Below are positions 59,696-64,000 of a stretch of 64,000 nucleotides of DNA, piece by piece; position 1 is the stretch's first letter; every line of letters begins with the position of its first letter. A program made the translations under genes and the position numbers. Location: contig JAALGY010000062.1 of NCBI GenBank assembly GCA_032358165.1, positions 558,001 through 622,000 on the forward strand, read 5' to 3'. A model generated the notes under the pieces. It saw nothing but the letters and a program-made list of their open reading frames with translations. It was not told where the DNA came from and searched no databases. Origin of the DNA: Diplosphaera chodatii (lineage: Eukaryota > Chlorophyta > Trebouxiophyceae > Prasiolales > Stichococcaceae).

Positions 59696-62600
59696 TCAGT
59701 TCTGCCCGGCCTTTTCGAGAGCCTCCAGTGCATGCGCCGCTGACTCTGATGTGCACCGCAGCACTGCTGCCTGCAGACGCATGATACAAGGACATTATGT
59801 GCCAAGCCAACCAGCATAGGCATCCACGCCGCCACATCACTCTGCATCAGCTCGATGAGCTGCGAACAGTGGCACCAGGACACATGTGGCACCCCCCAAG
59901 GGTGGTGTGCTGGCGCGCCTGCAGCAGGGTGGCCAGCTCGGGCGCCTGCGCGGCCATGCGCTCGAACTCCGGGCGCGGCAGCACCAGCAGCTCGGTCGGC
60001 GAGTCGGCCCGCGCGAGGAAGGAGCGCGGCCGCTGCAGGAAGAAGTCCAGCTCGCCCACAATGGAGCTGCAAGACGGCACGAATAAGTATCTGTTGGTTT
60101 GGTTGTTGGAAATCCCGACATTGCACGACTTCCTCCCGTATTCTTGATTGGTGAGCGGACATCAGAGCTGCAGCAAGTGCCGCAGCCAGCATGTGACCGG
60201 CATGTGCACTGGTCAACAACTGGGATGCAAGATGCCCACCTGGCTGTGTACTGGAACAGCCTGCAGCGAAGCAGCACCAGAATGAGCCTCAGAGCCACGA
60301 CCTCCTAAGAGAACATAACCGTACCACAAGAGCAATATGTTGGCATCCACACGCGCCACATATGCATTCAGACACAAATCCACCAATTCACCCACCTAGG
60401 CTGCCGCTTCAGGCTGTCGGCATCTTTGTCTGCTGCTGCTGCCAGCCGCTGCCCCACTACCGAGGTCACCGAGTAGTCGATCTGGCACAGCACGCTGCCA
60501 GACTGTATGACATATACCGCATCTGGCGGGTCCCCCAGTCGAAACAGCACCTGCAGCGCAAGCGGTACTTCTGAAGGCCTTGCAGCCCGTCTAGTAACGT
60601 ATGATTTGATGGCAGCTTCGAGGATTAGAACCCCAGTTCCAGCGCCTTGCAGGCAAGATGCAGCACAACACGTTGCGGCGCACAACAGCTGAAGTCAGCC
60701 CTGCACAGCCGGGTATGAGGCAACCCGGCTGTGCACGGCTGCATGCTGTGTAACACATACGCACCTCGCCGGGTGCCAGGCGACGGGAGTGCATGAAGGC
60801 CGCCATCTTGCCGGCAGCCTGCTTGTACTGCCGCCCGGCTCCAGGCAGCAGCGGCCGCGGGTACTCTAGGTGCAGCTCCAGCACCTGCCATGCCAATAGC
60901 CAAGTGAAATAGGCTGGCCCTTCGTGACCATCTGCCGCAGGCAGATTGGCTTTGAACAGCAGCACTTGGCCTGCACAGCGGAGGCAGTGTGGCACTCCTG
61001 ATGTGCATGAATGGCGTCAGAGACGGTCCACTGAATCTATATCAGGTGCACCTCAGCAAGGCCGACATGCGAAGCAGGTGGCCGGCACAGGCCGTAGTGC
61101 ACAGCGCAGTCCAGCAGCACCTCCTCGCAGTAGTGCAGACCCTGCAATGCAGGCACAGCAGCGTCAGCGGTGCCTGATGACAACCCTCAAACGCAGGTGA
61201 GGCATGTTGGTGGCCAGCTCTAAGCTGCTCCTGTGCTCGCACACACCGCAAACATGTCAGGCTGTGACGCCATGCTGGGCGTCATGTTTACATTTGATGC
61301 CAGTGCACATGTGTCACCTCGTCCATGCTGGTGAAGGCCCGGCACATGCCGGGCTGCGGGGCTGTGCCCGGCGCTGGGATGACGCCATTGGCCAGCAGCA
61401 GCTGCTGCACCTCCGGCCTGCACAATGTGGTCCCCTTGTGTGAGGCACAGTGGACGGCGATTGCAATCGAACGCCGCCGTCACACAACACGCTATGGGAA
61501 GACACTCAGTCGACCGGCCCGCTGATCGGATCAGTCGCATTTGCTGGCGGTGGCGCAGTAGACTTCTGCATTGGCGGGCATGGTGGCGCCACTGTAGGTG
61601 CCACGCAGCTAGCGAGCACCCACCGCGCCGGCGGCAGGTGGGTAATGACCAGCTCGATGCCCAGCTGCTGCAGCCGCCGCCGCAGGGTGGAGAACTGCCG
61701 CCCCGCCGTGCCATCCATGCCCGTTACCCGCCTGCAATTCGAAATGCCTTCCATGCTGCTCGGTTCAACATGTGCCCAGGCTCCGTACAGCAGCCACGAG
61801 TCACTGGCGATGGTCCGGACGACTGTAGCCGCAGGTATCTCTGCACCGAGCAGCACAGCAACCACCAGACAGAAGGGGGATTCGCAGGGGTCACCTGAAG
61901 TCCAGGAGGCAGAACCGCGGAGCCAGGTACACAGCAGCGGTGGCGCGGTGCCTGATGCTGCCCTCGAGCTCGCCAGAGCCATTGGCCAGGCCGTGTGATA
62001 TCCTGCCCTTGGTGCCTTGCTCTGCTGCATCTGTGGAGTCAGCGGCTGCGGCGTCTGCGGCTGCCGTCTGCTCGCGTGAGTCCTCCTCTGACGCCAACAG
62101 GCTCTGCCGTACGATCTGCAGGGGCAGGGTGAGCACTTTTGCAGATGACGATGCGCTATCGTGTACGCGACGCAGTGTTGGACCGACGCTAGGAACACCA
62201 GTGCCACCCTGCATGGGCTACATTCTGGGGGTGTGTACCTCGCAGACTTTGTCCGAGATCTTCACACTGCAGTTTGCAACATGGATTTTGTGACTGCTTG
62301 CACATGTTGCAGAATATTACGTTGCATATGTGCATCTGCACGCATGATGCAGGTGAAGGTGACAGCACTGATGAGCAGCACCTGCTGCCGAAGAAGATGT
62401 ATCCCGACAGGCTGACTGCTACCACCCTGCCGGCAAACACCTGCCGATGCGGGAAGCGAGTGAGCAGTCTGCAGTTGTCATGTTGGGGCGCATCTGAGAG
62501 AAGTGGAGACATCAAGACCTTCCAGCAGTCGCCTGTGTCACCTCGAGCAGGGTGCGCTGCTGGAAGGTGCGGACCACGCCGCTGCGACTGGGCACCACGC

Positions 62601-64000
62601 TGAAGGCCATGACGTGCACCCTGCAGCACGTGTAAGCGTTCGTCAGACGAACAACTCCCCACATCACTGATTACACCACGCTATACATCACAAAAGCTCA
62701 AAAGGTTTCGGGCAAGCAGCGCGAAATCCAAATACCTGGCATACTGGAAGCTGAAGAACAGCGCGGACAGCAGCAGCCCAGCAGCAATGCCCAGCTCAAG
62801 GTTTGTGGCCTGCAACAGGCGAATGCTTCTCAGCAGAAGCTCACGGAACATCTTGGCTTGCATGCAGCTCATAAACTGGGGCGCACCATGATGGCGGCAA
62901 ACGTCAGCCACAGGGTGAGGTACTCAAACCGCGTCATCCGCTGGAAGGATGACACCAGCCAGTCCTGCATCCAGTGCAGTGGGGCTGCCTACTAACTGCA
63001 TGCACTCTCCAGGCACTAGCGAACCGCAGAGCTCCAGCTACGAATCAGCGGCAAGGAAGCTGTGCTCACCTTCAGGATCTCATAGCCAATCCACAGCATC
63101 AGACCGCCAAAGAAGAACAGTGGCAGGTATGCAATGACGCTGAAAGGCGCCATGAAGATGGCCAGCTCGCAGGTGACCACCACGAGCCCATTCATGCGAC
63201 TGGAGACCCGCGCTCTCATGCTGCAGTATAGTGGTTGTTCAGCATATCACCATGGCGTGTGGTTTGTCATGCAGTTGCCAGCTTATGCACCAGAGCTTGC
63301 ATGGTCCAAGCGGATAGCCCACCTGAAAACTGTCTGAGAAAAGATGTAGCTGCCTGTTCACAAATGCACTCGCCAGTTTCAGATCCCATGGCACAACGCT
63401 GGACTCTGGTTGCCTGTAAACTTCGCCAGATGGCAGCATGCATCAGGGCATGCAGCATGACTCGCAATCCCAGTTCACCTGTCATGCCTGCACCCACAGC
63501 GCCTGCCAACACATTTGACAAACCTGTAGAGCAAGATGCCAGCACCTCGTCATTGTTTCACCGAGCTGTGCTGTCAGCTGGCAGGATCGTGCGCATTGGC
63601 GTGAACAACATAGCATGAGTGATAGCCTACCGACGGTGACTAACTCCTTGTTGTAGTCTAGCTCCTCTGGGTTGTCCTGCTGGATGGCCGCCACATCCAG
63701 GCTGCTGCCTGTAGGGCGGGACGGGGAGTGCACATCAGCCAATGGAAAGATCAGCCTGGTAACGGCTTTGCACCTGCCACCTGTCAATGTGACAAAGGGC
63801 CTGGCAGAGGATATAAATGGGGGGCCCACCGAAGGCCACCACAAAAGCGAGCGCCAGCACGGTGGGCAGCTGCCGGGGCAGCGCGGACCACAGGATGCCC
63901 TTCGGGTCGCCCAGGTTGAACAGCTGCCACACCTCCCAGAAGTGCTTAGGGGCTGATGCGCCCTGCCAAGCAGCACATCGGGATGCTTCAGTCCTTCAGG
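59696..64000 (-). CDS. SulP family anion transporter with STAS and cyclic nucleotide-binding domains (5' partial)
   Basis: The gene enters from the right edge. Visible exons encode FWEVWQLFNLGDPKGILW and LPTVLALAFVVAFGGPP, then LDYNKELVTVG and LSNVLAGAVGAGMTG. A 31-base micro-exon (63353-63323) gives SYIFSQTVF. Then MNGLVVVTCELAIFMAPFSV, LPLFFFGGLMLWIGYEILK, RFEYLTLWLTFAAIMV and LGIAAGLLLSALFFSFQYA. These are SulP core signatures (ELxxxGLxN, GxxGxxxxS) and membrane helices. A STAS domain follows (VVAVSLSGYIFFGS, VKISDKVCE, RFCLLDFRRVTGMDGTAGRQ). The C terminus has a cNMP-binding-like fold: FRLGDPPDAVYVIQSGSV, CIVGELDFFLQRPRSFLARA and ELLVLPRPEFERM. It ends ALEALEKAGQN, stop at 59696-59698. 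The order SulP-STAS-cNMP resembles fungal YGR125W/Vsb1-type proteins rather than plasma-membrane sulfate permeases, so the substrate is uncertain. Confidence 0.85.

Noticed and set aside
1..64000. Transposons, retroelements, CRISPR arrays, phage or viral genes
   Set aside because: No transposase, reverse transcriptase, integrase, long terminal repeat, spaced repeat array or capsid-type protein was recognised in any frame.

Overview
This is a gene-dense piece of a eukaryotic nuclear genome, most likely from a trebouxiophyte-type green alga. Nearly every gene is split by many short GC-rich introns (roughly 100-400 bases). Donors are mostly GTGAG or GTGCG and acceptors mostly end in TGCAG. Candidate polyadenylation signals are TGTAA, the chlorophyte form. 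Several proteins carry organelle-type N-terminal extensions, and one (47364-47777) resembles a protein family I know mainly from cyanobacteria. I saw no prokaryotic operons, transposases, reverse transcriptases, CRISPR arrays or convincing tRNA genes. Exon-intron models were built by eye from splice sites and protein homology, so gene ends are firmer than some internal boundaries.

Layout, left to right. (+) a 5'-truncated gene for a large protein with RanBP2-type zinc fingers and a 23-codon CAG tract (1-7071). (+) a FAM210/DUF1279 membrane protein (7745-8570). (-) a NUP50-like nucleoporin with FG repeats and a Ran-binding domain (8880-11467). (+) a 76-residue Stf2-like small protein (11865-12385). 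(-) a short-chain dehydrogenase (12767-14784). Then two paralogous cytochromes P450 in divergent orientation: (-) 15203-18889 and (+) 19614-23350. (+) an unrecognised secretory-pathway membrane protein (23864-25630). (-) a calumenin/reticulocalbin-type EF-hand protein with a membrane anchor, a His-rich repeat insert and a C-terminal HDEF (26246-31113).

The right half holds: (+) an intronless plastid-type alpha/beta hydrolase (32194-33609). (+) a GIF/SS18-type SSXT coactivator (34289-34969). (-) the U3 snoRNP WD40 protein UTP12/WDR3 (35421-42717). (+) an apparent cyclophilin-SYF2 fusion (43148-46887). (+) a DUF3181-like plastid protein (47364-47777). (-) queuine tRNA-ribosyltransferase (48022-51627). 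(+) a PH domain protein with three PLAT-like domains (52502-59394). (-) a SulP transporter with STAS and cyclic-nucleotide-binding domains, 5' end outside the window (59696-64000).

Genes mostly alternate in strand, giving short divergent promoter regions and short convergent 3' regions. Apart from the P450 pair there is no evidence for a pathway cluster. The most unusual items are the cyclophilin-SYF2 gene, the PH plus PLAT protein, the His-rich calumenin-like protein, the divergent P450 duplication with a double perfect palindrome at one stop codon, and micro-exons of 25, 30 and 31 bases.
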